Part shown: positions 24,487 through 32,744 of the stretch, piece after piece
Position numbering within the stretch: the stretch's first letter is position 1
Layout of the letters: each line of letters opens with the position of its first letter
Origin: Streptomyces sp. CoH27
GTDB taxonomy: Bacteria; Actinomycetota; Actinomycetes; Streptomycetales; Streptomycetaceae
Length of the DNA stretch: 64,000 nucleotides
Direction: 5' to 3'
Assembly (NCBI RefSeq): GCF_020181035.1
Contig: NZ_JAIQYY010000012.1
Coordinates: forward strand, 89,567 to 153,566
Made by a program: the position numbers and the translations under genes
The notes under the pieces: model-generated
Seen by the model: the letters and a program-made list of their open reading frames with translations, nothing else
The model's database searches: none
What the model was told of the DNA's origin: nothing

Positions 24487-25245
24487 CTAACGGGCCGCCT
24501 CCTTCGACACCAGGGCCACTGCCTCTTCCACCTCGTCGGTGACGTGGAAGAGGAGGAGGTCCTTCTCGGCGGCCTTGCCCTGGGCCACCAGGGTGTTCTT
24601 GAGCCAGTCGACCAGGCCGCCCCAGTACGCGCTGCCGAACAGGACGATCGGGAAGCGGGTGACCTTCTGGGTCTGGACCAGGGTGAGGGCCTCGAAGAGT
24701 TCGTCGAGGGTGCCGAGGCCGCCGGGCAGGACCACGAAGCCCTGCGCGTACTTCACGAACATCATCTTGCGGACGAAGAAGTAGCGGAAGTTCAGGCCGA
24801 TGTCGACGTAGGGGTTCAGTCCCTGCTCGAAGGGCAGCTCGATGCCGAGGCCGACCGAGATGCCGCCCGCCTCGCAGGCGCCCCGGTTGGCCGCCTCCAT
24901 CGCGCCCGGGCCGCCGCCGGTGATCACCGCCCAGCCCGCCTCGACCAGGCCCCGGCCGAGCCGGACGCCCGCGTCGTACTCCGGTGAGTCCACCGGTGTG
25001 CGCGCCGAGCCGAACACGCTGATGGCGGGCGGGAGTTCGGCGAGCGTGCCGAAGCCCTCGATGAACTCCGACTGGATCCGCAACACCCGCCAGGGGTCGG
25101 TGTGGACCCAGTCGGTGGGGGCGCGCTCGTCCAGCAGCCGCTGGTCGGTCGTGCTGGCCATCACCTGCCCGCGCCGTCGGAGGACCGGGCCCAGGCGCTG
25201 CTCGTCCGGCGGGATCTTCTTTCCCTCGGGGTTGCCGGTAGCCAT
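24487..25245 (-). CDS. LOG-family protein (cytokinin nucleoside 5'-monophosphate phosphoribohydrolase type)
   Basis: Encodes 252 residues. The TIGR00730 family motifs GGGPGAMEAANRGACEAGG and PGGLGTLDELFEALT are intact and supply the phosphate- and ribose-binding residues. LOG proteins split N6-modified AMP into the free base and ribose 5-phosphate. SVFGSARTPVDSPEYDAG begins the Rossmann-like core after a 65-residue leader. ATG 25245 follows GGAGGGAG. It is 113 bp downstream of dapE on the same strand. Confidence 0.9.
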   Translation of the reverse strand: MATGNPEGKKIPPDEQRLGPVLRRRGQVMASTTDQRLLDERAPTDWVHTDPWRVLRIQSEFIEGFGTLAELPPAISVFGSARTPVDSPEYDAGVRLGRGLVEAGWAVITGGGPGAMEAANRGACEAGGISVGLGIELPFEQGLNPYVDIGLNFRYFFVRKMMFVKYAQGFVVLPGGLGTLDELFEALTLVQTQKVTRFPIVLFGSAYWGGLVDWLKNTLVAQGKAAEKDLLLFHVTDEVEEAVALVSKEAAR

Positions 25246-25358
25246 GTGCGCTCCCTCCACGTGCGGGTAGTTCGATCTCAGACTAGATCGCCGCGGGTTA
25301 CGGAGGGGGGACGTCACGATGTCCGGTGTGCAGCGCCGTACCGGCCCTGTAGCGCTCT

Positions 25359-26438
25359 TCAGGCGGTGAGCCAGTTCCGCAGGCGCTCCTCGCCCGCGAG
25401 GATCTTCGCCGTGTCCACGCGCTCGTCGCGCTTGTGCGCCAAGTGCGGGTTGCCCGGGCCGTAGTTGACAGCGGGGATGCCGAGGGCGGAGAACCGGGAG
25501 ACGTCCGTCCAGCCGTACTTCGGCTGCGGGGTGCCGCCGACCGCCTCGATGAAGGCCGCCGCGGCCGGGTGGGACAGGCCGGGCAGCGCGCCGCCGCTGT
25601 GGTCGTCGACCACGAACTCGGCCACTCCGCAGTCGGCGAAGACCTCGCGGACGTGCGCGATCGCCTCCTCCTCGGTGCGGTCGGGGGCGTAGCGGAAGTT
25701 GACGGTGACCACGCACTCGTCCGGGATGACGTTGCCCGCCACTCCCCCGGCAACGCGCACCGCGTTCAGGCCCTCGCGGTACTCCAGGCCGTCGATCACG
25801 GGGTAGCGGGGCTCGTAGGCCGCCAGGCGGGCCAGGATCGGGGCGGCCGCGTGGATGGCGTTGGAGCCCATCCAGGAGCGCGCGGAGTGCGCCCGCTCGC
25901 CCGTGGTCTTCAGCAGCATGCGCAGGGTGCCCTGGCAGCCGCCCTCGACCTGGCCGTCGGACGGCTCCAGCAGGACCGCGAAGTCGCCCTGGAGCCACTC
26001 CGGATGGGCCTCCGCGACATGCTTGAGGCCGTTGAGGCTCGCCTCGACCTCCTCGTTGTCGTAGAAGACGAAGGTGAGGTCGCGGTTGGGGGCGGGGACG
26101 GTGGCCGCGATGCGCAGCTGGACCGCGACGCCGGACTTCATGTCGCAGGTGCCGCAGCCCCACAGGACGCCGTCCTCGTCGAGGCGTGAGGGCACGTTGT
26201 CCGCGATCGGGACGGTGTCGATGTGGCCGGCCAGGATGACACGCTCGGTGCGGCCCAGGTGGGTGCGGGCGATCACGTTGTTGCCGTGGCGGTCCACCGT
26301 CAGGTGCGGCAGGGCGCGCAGGGCGGCCTCGATCGCGTCCGCGAGCGGCTTCTCGGTGCCGCTCTCGGAGGGGAAGTCCACGAGCCGCGCGGTGAGCGCG
26401 GCGGCGTCGAGCGTGAGGTCAAGCGAGGTGTCGGCCAT
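25359..26438 (-). CDS. dapE: Succinyl-diaminopimelate desuccinylase
   Basis: A 359-residue M20 zinc peptidase-family enzyme that hydrolyses N-succinyl-LL-diaminopimelate to LL-diaminopimelate in lysine and peptidoglycan synthesis. Metal and catalytic residues are visible: His72 and Asp74 in AGHIDTVP, Asp99 in CGTCDMKSG, and Glu129-Glu130 in YDNEEVEA. A dimerisation domain with RAHSARSWMGSNAIHA is present. ATG 26438 fits the family start. The DapC gene lies 2 kb away on the same strand, separated by two plus-strand genes. Confidence 0.93.
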   Translation of the reverse strand: MADTSLDLTLDAAALTARLVDFPSESGTEKPLADAIEAALRALPHLTVDRHGNNVIARTHLGRTERVILAGHIDTVPIADNVPSRLDEDGVLWGCGTCDMKSGVAVQLRIAATVPAPNRDLTFVFYDNEEVEASLNGLKHVAEAHPEWLQGDFAVLLEPSDGQVEGGCQGTLRMLLKTTGERAHSARSWMGSNAIHAAAPILARLAAYEPRYPVIDGLEYREGLNAVRVAGGVAGNVIPDECVVTVNFRYAPDRTEEEAIAHVREVFADCGVAEFVVDDHSGGALPGLSHPAAAAFIEAVGGTPQPKYGWTDVSRFSALGIPAVNYGPGNPHLAHKRDERVDTAKILAGEERLRNWLTA

Positions 26439-26535
26439 GCCCCCGACCCTAGCGCGCCGGTCGCCGGGACCGGCGGGAAAGCGCTGTCCGCTGACCCCCC
26501 GTGAGGGCCCGGCGGGCCTCCAGTACCTTGTACGC

Positions 26536-27525
26536 GTGTCAGAGCCGTCCCCCACCCGTCCCAAGCGTCGCGGTCGTGTTTTCCGTTACACCGCGGCCCT
26601 GTTGGTCCTCTGCGGTGTCGCCGCCTATCTCGTGGTGCAGTACGTCACCGGAGGGGGTGGCGCGCGCGGCTGCAAGGTGGTGTCGGACACCGGTGACGGT
26701 ACGTCGTACGAGTTCACGCCGGAGCAGGCGTCGAACGCGGCGACGATCGCGGCCGTCGGCACCGGGCGCGGGATGCCCGAGCGGGCCGTGACGATCGCGC
26801 TGGCCACGGCCATCCAGGAGTCCGGGCTGCGCAACATCCAGCACGGCGACCGGGATTCGCTGGGCCTGTTCCAGCAGCGGCCCTCGCAGGGCTGGGGCAC
26901 CCAGCAGCAGATCCTGGACCCGGCGTACGCGGCGGGCATCTTCTACGCCCATCTGGCGCGGGTGCCGGGCTACACCGAGATGCCGCTGACCGAGGCGGCC
27001 CAGCGGGTGCAGCTCAGCGGCTACCCGGAGGCGTACGCCAAGCACGAGTCGGACGCCACGCTGCTGGCGGCGGCCCTGACGGGGACCGCGGCGGCCACGC
27101 TGACCTGCGACGGGCGTCCGCAGGCCGGGGTGACGACCGGTCCGGACGCCGTGCGCAGCGCGCTGGTACGGGACTTCGGGCGGGACGCGCTCCAGGAGAC
27201 CGGGGCGGAGGTGGGCGGTGTCCCGGTGCCGTCGCCGTCTCCGGCGCCGAGCGTGACCGCGACCGCGCAGGGGCGGACGGTGACGGTTCCGGTGCCGCAG
27301 GGCACGCGGACGGACGCGAGCGGGCGCGGCGAGCGGCAGCGGGGCTGGCAGCTGGCGCAGTGGGCGGTCGCGAACTCGTCGGCGCTGCACATCCAGCGGG
27401 TGTCGTACGCGGGGCGCGAGTGGACCGCCGGGAGCACCAGCGACCAGTGGAGGACGGTCGTCGCGGACGGGACCGGTGGGGCGGGCCCGTCCCAGGGGGT
27501 CGTCCGGATCGTGGCCGGACAGTAG
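26536..27525 (+). CDS. Secreted or membrane-anchored protein with lysozyme-like fold
   Basis: A 329-residue protein with one N-terminal transmembrane helix (YTAALLVLCGVAAYLVVQYV) after a basic start and a lysozyme-like domain: VTIALATAIQESGLRNIQHGDRDSLGLFQQRPSQGWGTQQQILDP. The Glu in IQESGL is in the position of the catalytic Glu of transglycosylases. The C-terminal half is Pro/Gln/Ser-rich, then WQLAQWAVANSSALHIQRVSYAGREW, a conserved domain of unknown role. GTG 26536 has no ribosome site but TACCTT lies just upstream, suggesting leaderless translation. It may remodel peptidoglycan. Confidence 0.78.
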   Translation: MSEPSPTRPKRRGRVFRYTAALLVLCGVAAYLVVQYVTGGGGARGCKVVSDTGDGTSYEFTPEQASNAATIAAVGTGRGMPERAVTIALATAIQESGLRNIQHGDRDSLGLFQQRPSQGWGTQQQILDPAYAAGIFYAHLARVPGYTEMPLTEAAQRVQLSGYPEAYAKHESDATLLAAALTGTAAATLTCDGRPQAGVTTGPDAVRSALVRDFGRDALQETGAEVGGVPVPSPSPAPSVTATAQGRTVTVPVPQGTRTDASGRGERQRGWQLAQWAVANSSALHIQRVSYAGREWTAGSTSDQWRTVVADGTGGAGPSQGVVRIVAGQ

Positions 27526-27539
27526 TACGGAGGGTCACT

Positions 27540-27566
27540 CGGGCGGGTTGCGCGGCCACCCGCCCG
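27540..27566 (+). terminator. 9-bp hairpin after the lysozyme-like gene
   Basis: cgggcgggt at 27540-27548 pairs with acccgcccg at 27558-27566 around a 9-nt loop, 15 bp past the stop. Confidence 0.6.
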
Positions 27567-27657
27567 CCCCCGCCTGCGCGCCGTTCCCGGGTCGGAGTCG
27601 GAAACCCCGGGAAATCACGGGCCGTAAGGATTCTGCGGGATGCGCGACGGACGCTCT

Positions 27658-27686
27658 TTGCCCGTTTTTATCCACACCTGATAATG
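27658..27686 (+). promoter_or_regulatory. Candidate housekeeping promoter for the small secreted protein
   Basis: TTGCCC at 27658-27663 and ATAATG at 27681-27686 (GATAAT one base earlier) with a 16-17 nt spacer form a good vegetative-type promoter 128 bp before the downstream ATG at 27814. Confidence 0.55.
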
Positions 27687-27813
27687 CGATGCGTTATCCA
27701 TTCGTTACCTGGGGCGTCCGCAACCTTCGCGGGCTTCGAGCGGTAGTCACGGCGTCCGAGCCCGGAACCGGACCCGGACCTTCACACCGTTGTCTTCCGT
27801 CGAATGGAGCATC

Positions 27814-28239
27814 ATGTCCCTCCCTCTGACCCGCCGGATCGCTCGTGCCGCGCTGATCGTCGCAGCGGGAGCGGCAGCCGGGGTCGGTGCGGCCGGCTCT
27901 GCCGGTGCGGCCACGAACCTGCCGGAGGTGGCCCCGAACCTGGGCGGCCTGAGCGCCCTGGACGCCACGCACGCCGCCAACACCGCCGACGGCGCCGCGA
28001 AGAGCGTCACCTCGCTCGCGGGCAACGCGGGCGGCCACGTGGTCGGGACGGCGGTGCCGGCCGCGGGCCAGACCGGCGGCGGTGCCCTGAAGAAGACGGC
28101 GCCGGTGGCGCAGAACGCCGCGGGCGGCGTCGCCCAGACCGCCGGCAACGTCGTCGGGGACGCCGCGTCCGGCACGGCGAAGGGCGGCGTCCTGCCGACG
28201 TCGAACCTGCCGGTCCAGGGGCTGCCGCTGGGCGGCTGA
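27814..28239 (+). CDS. Small secreted Ala/Gly-rich protein
   Basis: A 141-residue protein with a clear signal peptide (basic start, AALIVAAGAAAGVGAAGSAGAA, cleavage likely after AGAA). The mature part is low-complexity Ala/Gly/Thr with repeats of the type NAAGGVAQTAGNVVG and no cysteine, enzyme motif or anchor, and ends PVQGLPLGG. A surface or aerial-hypha structural role is possible but no known family (chaplin, rodlin) is recognised. ATG 27814 follows GGAG and a good promoter. A strong terminator follows. Confidence 0.75.
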   Translation: MSLPLTRRIARAALIVAAGAAAGVGAAGSAGAATNLPEVAPNLGGLSALDATHAANTADGAAKSVTSLAGNAGGHVVGTAVPAAGQTGGGALKKTAPVAQNAAGGVAQTAGNVVGDAASGTAKGGVLPTSNLPVQGLPLGG

Positions 28240-28264
28240 GGGTTCGCTGCCGCCGGCTTGACCG

Positions 28265-28302
28265 GCCGACGGGGTCCAGGGAGTTCCCTGGGCCCCGTCG
28301 GC
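28265..28302. terminator. 17-bp hairpin with 4-nt loop
   Basis: 28265-28281 and 28286-28302 pair over 17 bp with one G-T wobble around agtt, between the small secreted protein gene and the convergent DapC gene. Confidence 0.8.
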
Positions 28303-28435
28303 TTTGCCGCTAAGCGCTCCGCTGGATGTGCGGCGACGGGCCGTCGTCCGGCTGCGGCCCCGTCTTGGCTGGTCGCGCAGTTCCCCGCGCCCCTTGAGGG
28401 AGCTGCCGAACCGCAGTGGACTTCACCAGGTCCGC

Positions 28436-29542
28436 TTAGAGGCGCTCCACCGCGGCCTGGACCCGTTCGTCCGTCGCCGTCAGTGCCACGCGTACGAACT
28501 TCTCGCCCGCCTCGCCGTAGAAGTCCCCCGGGGCCACCAGGATGCCCAGGTCGGCCAGGTGGGCGACCGTGTCCCAGCAGGACTCGTCCCTCGTGGCCCA
28601 CAGGTAGAGGCTGGCCTCGCTGTGTTCGATGCGGAAGCCGTGGCCGAGGAGAGCCGCGCGCAGGGCCTCGCGGCGGGCCGCGTAGCGCTCGCGCTGCTCG
28701 TGGACGTGGGCGTCGTCGCCGAGGGCCGCCACGACCGCCGCCTGGGTCGGCGCCGAGGTCATCATGCCGCCGTGCTTGCGGATCTCCAGCAGCGGGCCGA
28801 GGACGGCCGGATCGCCGGCGATGAAGGCCGCGCGGTACCCCGCAAGGTTGGAGCGCTTGGACAGGGAGTGGACGGCCACGATGCCGTCGTACGAGCCGCC
28901 GTTGACGTCCGGGTGCAGGACCGAGACCGGGTCGGCCTCCCAGCCCAGCTCCAGGTAGCACTCGTCGGAGACCAGCAGGACGCCGTGCTCGCGCGCCCAG
29001 GCGACGATCGCGGTCAGGTCCTCCTTCGGGATGACCTTGCCGGTCGGGTTCGACGGCGAGTTCAGCCAGAGGAGCTTCAGGTGCGCCGGGTCCAGGTCGC
29101 GCGGGTCGTCGTAGACCGCGTAGTCCGCGCGGGCGAGGCGGGCGCCGACCTCGTACGTCGGGTAGGCCAGGCGCGGGTAGGCCACCGTGTCGCCGGGGCC
29201 GAGGCCGAGCTGGGTCGGCAGCCAGGCGACCAGTTCCTTGGAGCCGACCACCGGCAGGACATGGCGGTGGGTGACCTCGCGGGCGCCGAGGCGGCGCTCC
29301 AGCCAGCCGGTGATCGCGTCACGCAGCGCCGGCGTGCCCCACACGGTCGGATAGCCCGGGGAGTCGGCCGCGTCGATCAGGGCCTTCTGGATCAGCTCGG
29401 GCACGGCGTCGACCGGGGTGCCCACGGACAGGTCGACGATCCCGCCGGGGTGCGCGGCGGCCGTCTTCTTGTACGGCTCCAGCTTGTCCCAGGGGAAGGT
29501 GGGGAGCCGGTCGGAGACTGCGGACACGGGAATCAGGCTCAC
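28436..29542 (-). CDS. dapC: Succinyldiaminopimelate transaminase
   Basis: A 368-residue class I/II aminotransferase. The cofactor lysine is Lys229 in HSLSKRSNLAGYR; NSPSNPTGK and LLVSDECYLELG supply the pyridine-ring and phosphate contacts. In the succinylase route it converts N-succinyl-2-amino-6-oxopimelate to N-succinyl-LL-diaminopimelate, the substrate of DapE found 2 kb away, so the two enzymes belong to one pathway. GTG 29542 is the best start; a weak GAAAG precedes it. It is downstream of the ferredoxin gene on the same strand but separated by a hairpin. Confidence 0.88.
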   Translation of the reverse strand: MSLIPVSAVSDRLPTFPWDKLEPYKKTAAAHPGGIVDLSVGTPVDAVPELIQKALIDAADSPGYPTVWGTPALRDAITGWLERRLGAREVTHRHVLPVVGSKELVAWLPTQLGLGPGDTVAYPRLAYPTYEVGARLARADYAVYDDPRDLDPAHLKLLWLNSPSNPTGKVIPKEDLTAIVAWAREHGVLLVSDECYLELGWEADPVSVLHPDVNGGSYDGIVAVHSLSKRSNLAGYRAAFIAGDPAVLGPLLEIRKHGGMMTSAPTQAAVVAALGDDAHVHEQRERYAARREALRAALLGHGFRIEHSEASLYLWATRDESCWDTVAHLADLGILVAPGDFYGEAGEKFVRVALTATDERVQAAVERL

Positions 29543-29561
29543 TTTCGTACGGTGCGGCAAA

Positions 29562-29617
29562 CGCCTCGGTCCCGTGCGGCGGCGATCGGGATGACCGGGC
29601 CGTACGGGACCGAGGCG
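29562..29617 (-). terminator. Long-loop hairpin between fdxA and dapC
   Basis: cgcctcggtcccgt at 29562-29575 pairs perfectly over 14 bp with 29604-29617, around a 28-nt loop. It lies between the fdxA stop and the dapC start on the same strand and could end fdxA transcripts or limit read-through into dapC. Confidence 0.6.
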
Positions 29618-29636
29618 GCGATTCGGCTTACGCGGA

Positions 29637-29963
29637 TTACTCGCCCTCCGCCTGCGGCGGCAGCGCGGCGACGAACGGGTGGTCACGCTCGATCAGCCCC
29701 AGCTTGCTGGCACCGCCGGGCGAACCCAGCTCGTCGAAGAACTCGACGTTCGCCTTGTAGTAGTCCTTCCACTCCTCCGGGACGTCGTCCTCGTAGAAGA
29801 TCGCCTCGACCGGGCAGACCGGCTCACAGGCACCACAGTCGACGCATTCGTCCGGGTGGATGTACAAGGACCTGGAGCCCTCGTAAATGCAGTCGACCGG
29901 GCACTCCTCGATGCACGCCTTGTCCTTCACGTCGACACAAGGCTGCGCGATGACGTAGGTCAC
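29637..29963 (-). CDS. fdxA: 7Fe ferredoxin
   Basis: A 108-residue ferredoxin with two cluster motifs. Cysteines at 9, 17, 21 and 25 surround a [3Fe-4S] and possible exchange site, and DECVDCGACEPVC (Cys40, 43, 46, 50) binds a [4Fe-4S] cluster. The C-terminal extension (VEFFDELGSPGGASKLGL) is typical of the actinobacterial FdxA/FdxC type. It transfers electrons in the cytoplasm, to P450s or other oxidoreductases. GTG 29963 follows GAGGAGGAACGAC. It is divergent from the GNAT gene. Confidence 0.92.
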   Translation of the reverse strand: MTYVIAQPCVDVKDKACIEECPVDCIYEGSRSLYIHPDECVDCGACEPVCPVEAIFYEDDVPEEWKDYYKANVEFFDELGSPGGASKLGLIERDHPFVAALPPQAEGE

Positions 29964-30103
29964 GCTGTCGTTCCTCCTCGATAGGGCGCTGGCGGGCCTC
30001 CTCAGGCTCCGCCGCCTGGCGCGCGGGAGCGCGGCGTCGTCGATGCCCGCCCCTAGTATCTCCGTTCCGGAGCATGATCCGAACAGGAGGGGTGAACTGA
30101 CCA

Positions 30104-31204
30104 GTGGAAATCTCGGCGACAGGACGTCTGGAAGTCCGAATTACCCCTTCTGACGTGGGGAAACGCGTCTCCGTACGGCGGTTGGCGGACCCCGGCACGA
30201 CACCGGAGAAGTTCACCGACACGGTGGGTGTTCTCACATCATGGACTGATGGCGTGCTCATGATCACACGCCGGAACGGGGAAAGTGTCCGCATCCCGGA
30301 AGCCGTCGTGGTAGCGGGCAAGGTGGTACCGGCGGCCCCCGCGCGCCGGCGCGGCCCCGCCGCGTCGTACGAGGAACTCGCTCGCATCGTCTCGCGGGGC
30401 TGGCGGCCGGTGGAGAGCGAGCGGCTCGGGGACTGGGAACTGCGGGCTGCGGTCGAGAAGGTGCCGCGCGAAGCGCGTCCGGCCGGGGTGGTGGCCGGGC
30501 GACGGGCGGGCTTCACCCGGCGGGCCAACAGTGTGCTGCCGCTCGGCGATCCCGGGCTTCCCCTCGACGCGGCCCTGGACGCCGTACGCCGCTGGTACGG
30601 CGAGCGTGGTCTGCCCGCCTACATCCAGACCGCCACCGGCGCCGAGGGCACGCAGGAGCTGCTGTGCGCGGAGCTGGAGCGGCGCGGCTGGGTGCGGGAG
30701 GTGACCGCCGAGGTGTGGACCGGTGCCCTGGCGCCGGTCGCGGACCGGGCCGAGGGCGCGGGTGTGGTCCTGGCCCGGGAGGCGGACGAGGCATGGCTCG
30801 CCCGGTACCAGCGCAAGGGGGTGAGCGAGGTGGCCCTGCAGGTGCTCGGGGGCGGTCCGTCGGTGTGGTTCGCGACCGTGCCCGGCGGTGGGGGTGCCCC
30901 CTGCCCGGGCGAAGCCGAGAGCTTGGGGGAGGGTGAGACTCCGGCGGCCATCGGGCGGTGTGTCGTGGACGGGCGGTGGGCCGGGTTCGCCGCCGTCGAG
31001 GTGGACCCCGGCCGGCGCCGGCAGGGCCTCGCCACGGAGGTGATGGCCGCGCTGGCCCGGCGGGCCCTGGAGGAGGGCGCGTCGGCGGCCTGGCTCCAGG
31101 TCGAGACGGACAACGCCGGCGCCCGCGCCCTGTACACCGAGCTGGGCTTCACCCCGCACCACGCGTACCACCACTACCGGGCACCGCAGGAGCAGCCGTC
31201 GTAG
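30104..31204 (+). CDS. GNAT-family N-acetyltransferase with N-terminal accessory domain
   Basis: Encodes 366 residues. The first 90 form a small beta-rich domain (VRRLADPGTTPEKFTDTVGVL, VLMITRRNGESVRIPEAVVVAGKVVP), the rest a duplicated GNAT-like region. The acetyl-CoA site is clear in the C-terminal half: AAVEVDPGRRRQGLATEVMAALARRA, ending in VETDNAGARALYTELGFTPHHAYHHY. The acceptor is unknown; ribosomal protein or antibiotic are both possible. Between residues 262 and 281 a G/P/E-rich insert is encoded by a palindromic repeat. GTG 30104 is used; an AGGAGGGG lies 14 nt upstream. Confidence 0.82.
   Translation: MEISATGRLEVRITPSDVGKRVSVRRLADPGTTPEKFTDTVGVLTSWTDGVLMITRRNGESVRIPEAVVVAGKVVPAAPARRRGPAASYEELARIVSRGWRPVESERLGDWELRAAVEKVPREARPAGVVAGRRAGFTRRANSVLPLGDPGLPLDAALDAVRRWYGERGLPAYIQTATGAEGTQELLCAELERRGWVREVTAEVWTGALAPVADRAEGAGVVLAREADEAWLARYQRKGVSEVALQVLGGGPSVWFATVPGGGGAPCPGEAESLGEGETPAAIGRCVVDGRWAGFAAVEVDPGRRRQGLATEVMAALARRALEEGASAAWLQVETDNAGARALYTELGFTPHHAYHHYRAPQEQPS
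30888..30936. repeat. Palindromic dispersed-type repeat inserted in frame in a coding region
   Basis: A G/C-rich element of about 48 bp has CCCCC and GGGGG arms around gcccgggcgaagccgagagc and matches, from memory, a class of small palindromic repeats scattered between Streptomyces genes. Here it lies inside the GNAT gene, keeps the frame and encodes a low-complexity GGGGAPCPGEAESLGEGE insert. Confidence 0.55.
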
Positions 31205-31237
31205 AAAAACCGTCGCAGGACACCCTGGGAAACCGTC

Positions 31238-32125
31238 GTGGAAGGGCATGAGTCAGTCATGCGTCACCCGCATCTGCCGCCGCCGCATCCGCCCTCGCCG
31301 GAGCGGGCGGCCGAGCTGCGCCGCAGGTTCGCCGAGGAGGCGCGGGCCGAGCGGCCGGATCTGGCGGCGTTGTGTCTGCTGATCGGGGCCACGGCGGACG
31401 GGGAGCTGGACGAGGCCGGGATCGACGTGGCGCAGCTGGAGCTGGACCGGCTGGCGGGCGAGCTGCCGTACCGGCCGGGCGGGCCGCGCGCGTGGGCGGA
31501 GGCCGTACGACGGCTGCTGGGCGGGCGCTACGGGTTCCACGGGACGCCCGGCGACTACCAGCGGCTGGAGTCGTCCCTGCTGCACGAGGTGCTGCGGCGC
31601 CGGCGCGGGCTGCCGATCCTGCTGTCGGTGGTGTGGCTGGAGGTCGCCCGGCGGGCAGGCGCCCCGGTGTACGGGGTCGCGCTGCCGGGGCACTTCGTGG
31701 TCGGGTTCGGCACCGCCGAGGAGCAGGTGCTGGCCGATCCGTTCGAGGGCGGGCGGGTGCTGACCGGGACCGACGCGGAGCTGCTGGTGGTGGGGGCCAC
31801 GGGGGCGCCGCTGGATCCCGGCATGCTGGAGCCCGCGCCGCCGCTGGAGGTCGTCCAGCGGATCCTCAACAACATCCGCGCCTGGGCCACCGTCCGGCCC
31901 GAGCGGTCGGACGTGGCGCTGTCGGCCGTGGAGCTGGCCCTGCTGGTGCCGTCGCATCCGGCGCGGCTGCGCTACGAGCGGGGCCAACTGCTCGTGCAGC
32001 GCGGCGAGTTCGTGACCGGCGCGGAGGAACTGGACGCCTACGCCGACCTGATCGAGGTCGTCGACGAGTCGACCGCCCACAAGGTGCGGCAACAGGCCCG
32101 GACAGCACGGGCGATGCTCAACTGA
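31238..32125 (+). CDS. SirB1/transglutaminase-like domain protein
   Basis: The 295-residue protein carries a SirB1-type transglutaminase-like N-terminal region: RYGFHGTPGDYQRLESSLLHEVLRRRRGLPILLSVVWLEVARRAG, VALPGHFVVGF and ADPFEGGRVL, followed by tetratricopeptide-like helices (ALLVPSHPARLRYERGQLLVQRGEF). The canonical transglutaminase cysteine is replaced, so it is probably not an active enzyme but a binding protein. The GTG 31238 start has a GGGA 7 nt upstream; ATG 31259 with a stronger GGAAGGG is an alternative. It follows the GNAT gene by 33 bp and is likely in the same operon. Confidence 0.78.
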   Translation: MEGHESVMRHPHLPPPHPPSPERAAELRRRFAEEARAERPDLAALCLLIGATADGELDEAGIDVAQLELDRLAGELPYRPGGPRAWAEAVRRLLGGRYGFHGTPGDYQRLESSLLHEVLRRRRGLPILLSVVWLEVARRAGAPVYGVALPGHFVVGFGTAEEQVLADPFEGGRVLTGTDAELLVVGATGAPLDPGMLEPAPPLEVVQRILNNIRAWATVRPERSDVALSAVELALLVPSHPARLRYERGQLLVQRGEFVTGAEELDAYADLIEVVDESTAHKVRQQARTARAMLN

Positions 32126-32129
32126 CCTC

Positions 32130-32744
32130 TCAGAGCCACCCCTTCTCCCGCGCCGTCCGCACCGCCTCCGCCCGGTTGCGCACCGCCAGCTTCTGGATGG
32201 CCGTGGAGAGGTAGTTGCGGACCGTGCCCTGGGAGAGATGGAGGGCCTTGGCCAGTTCCGCGTTGGTCGCGCCGTCGGCCGCCGCGCGGAGCACCTCGCG
32301 TTCGCGTTCGGTGAGCGGGTTGGCGCCCTCGGCGAGCGCGGCGGCGGCGAGGGTGGGGTCGATGACCCGCTCACCGGAGAGCACCTTGCGGATCGCCTCG
32401 GCGAGCTGGGCGGCCGGGGCGTCCTTGACGAGGAAGGCGTCCGCGCCCGCCTCCATGGCGCTGCGCAGATAGCCGGGGCGACCGAAGGTGGTCAGCACGA
32501 CCAGCTTGACCTGCGGAAACTCCCGGTGCACCTGGGCGGCCGCCTCGATGCCGGTGCAGCCGGGCATCTCGATGTCGAGCAGAGCCACGTCCACGCCGTG
32601 CGCGCCGACGGCGGCCAGCACCTGGTCGCCGCGCGCGACCTGGGCGACGACCTCGATGTCGTCCTCCAGACCGAGCAGCGCGGCCAGCGCCTCACGGACC
32701 ATGGACTGGTCCTCGGCCAGCAGGACCTTGATCGGGCTCGTCAT
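32130..32744 (-). CDS. NarL/DesR-type response regulator
   Basis: A 204-residue response regulator. The receiver domain has LLAEDQSMVREAL, the phospho-acceptor Asp57 in VALLDIEMPG, and FLVKDAP; the C-terminal LuxR-type helix-turn-helix is NPLTEREREVLRAAADGATNAELAKALHLSQGTVRNYLS. It is the output partner of the histidine kinase immediately upstream, with an ATGA overlap. It probably controls the promoter of its own ABC-exporter operon. The pair is similar in architecture to DesK/DesR-type systems. Confidence 0.9.
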   Translation of the reverse strand: MTSPIKVLLAEDQSMVREALAALLGLEDDIEVVAQVARGDQVLAAVGAHGVDVALLDIEMPGCTGIEAAAQVHREFPQVKLVVLTTFGRPGYLRSAMEAGADAFLVKDAPAAQLAEAIRKVLSGERVIDPTLAAAALAEGANPLTEREREVLRAAADGATNAELAKALHLSQGTVRNYLSTAIQKLAVRNRAEAVRTAREKGWL

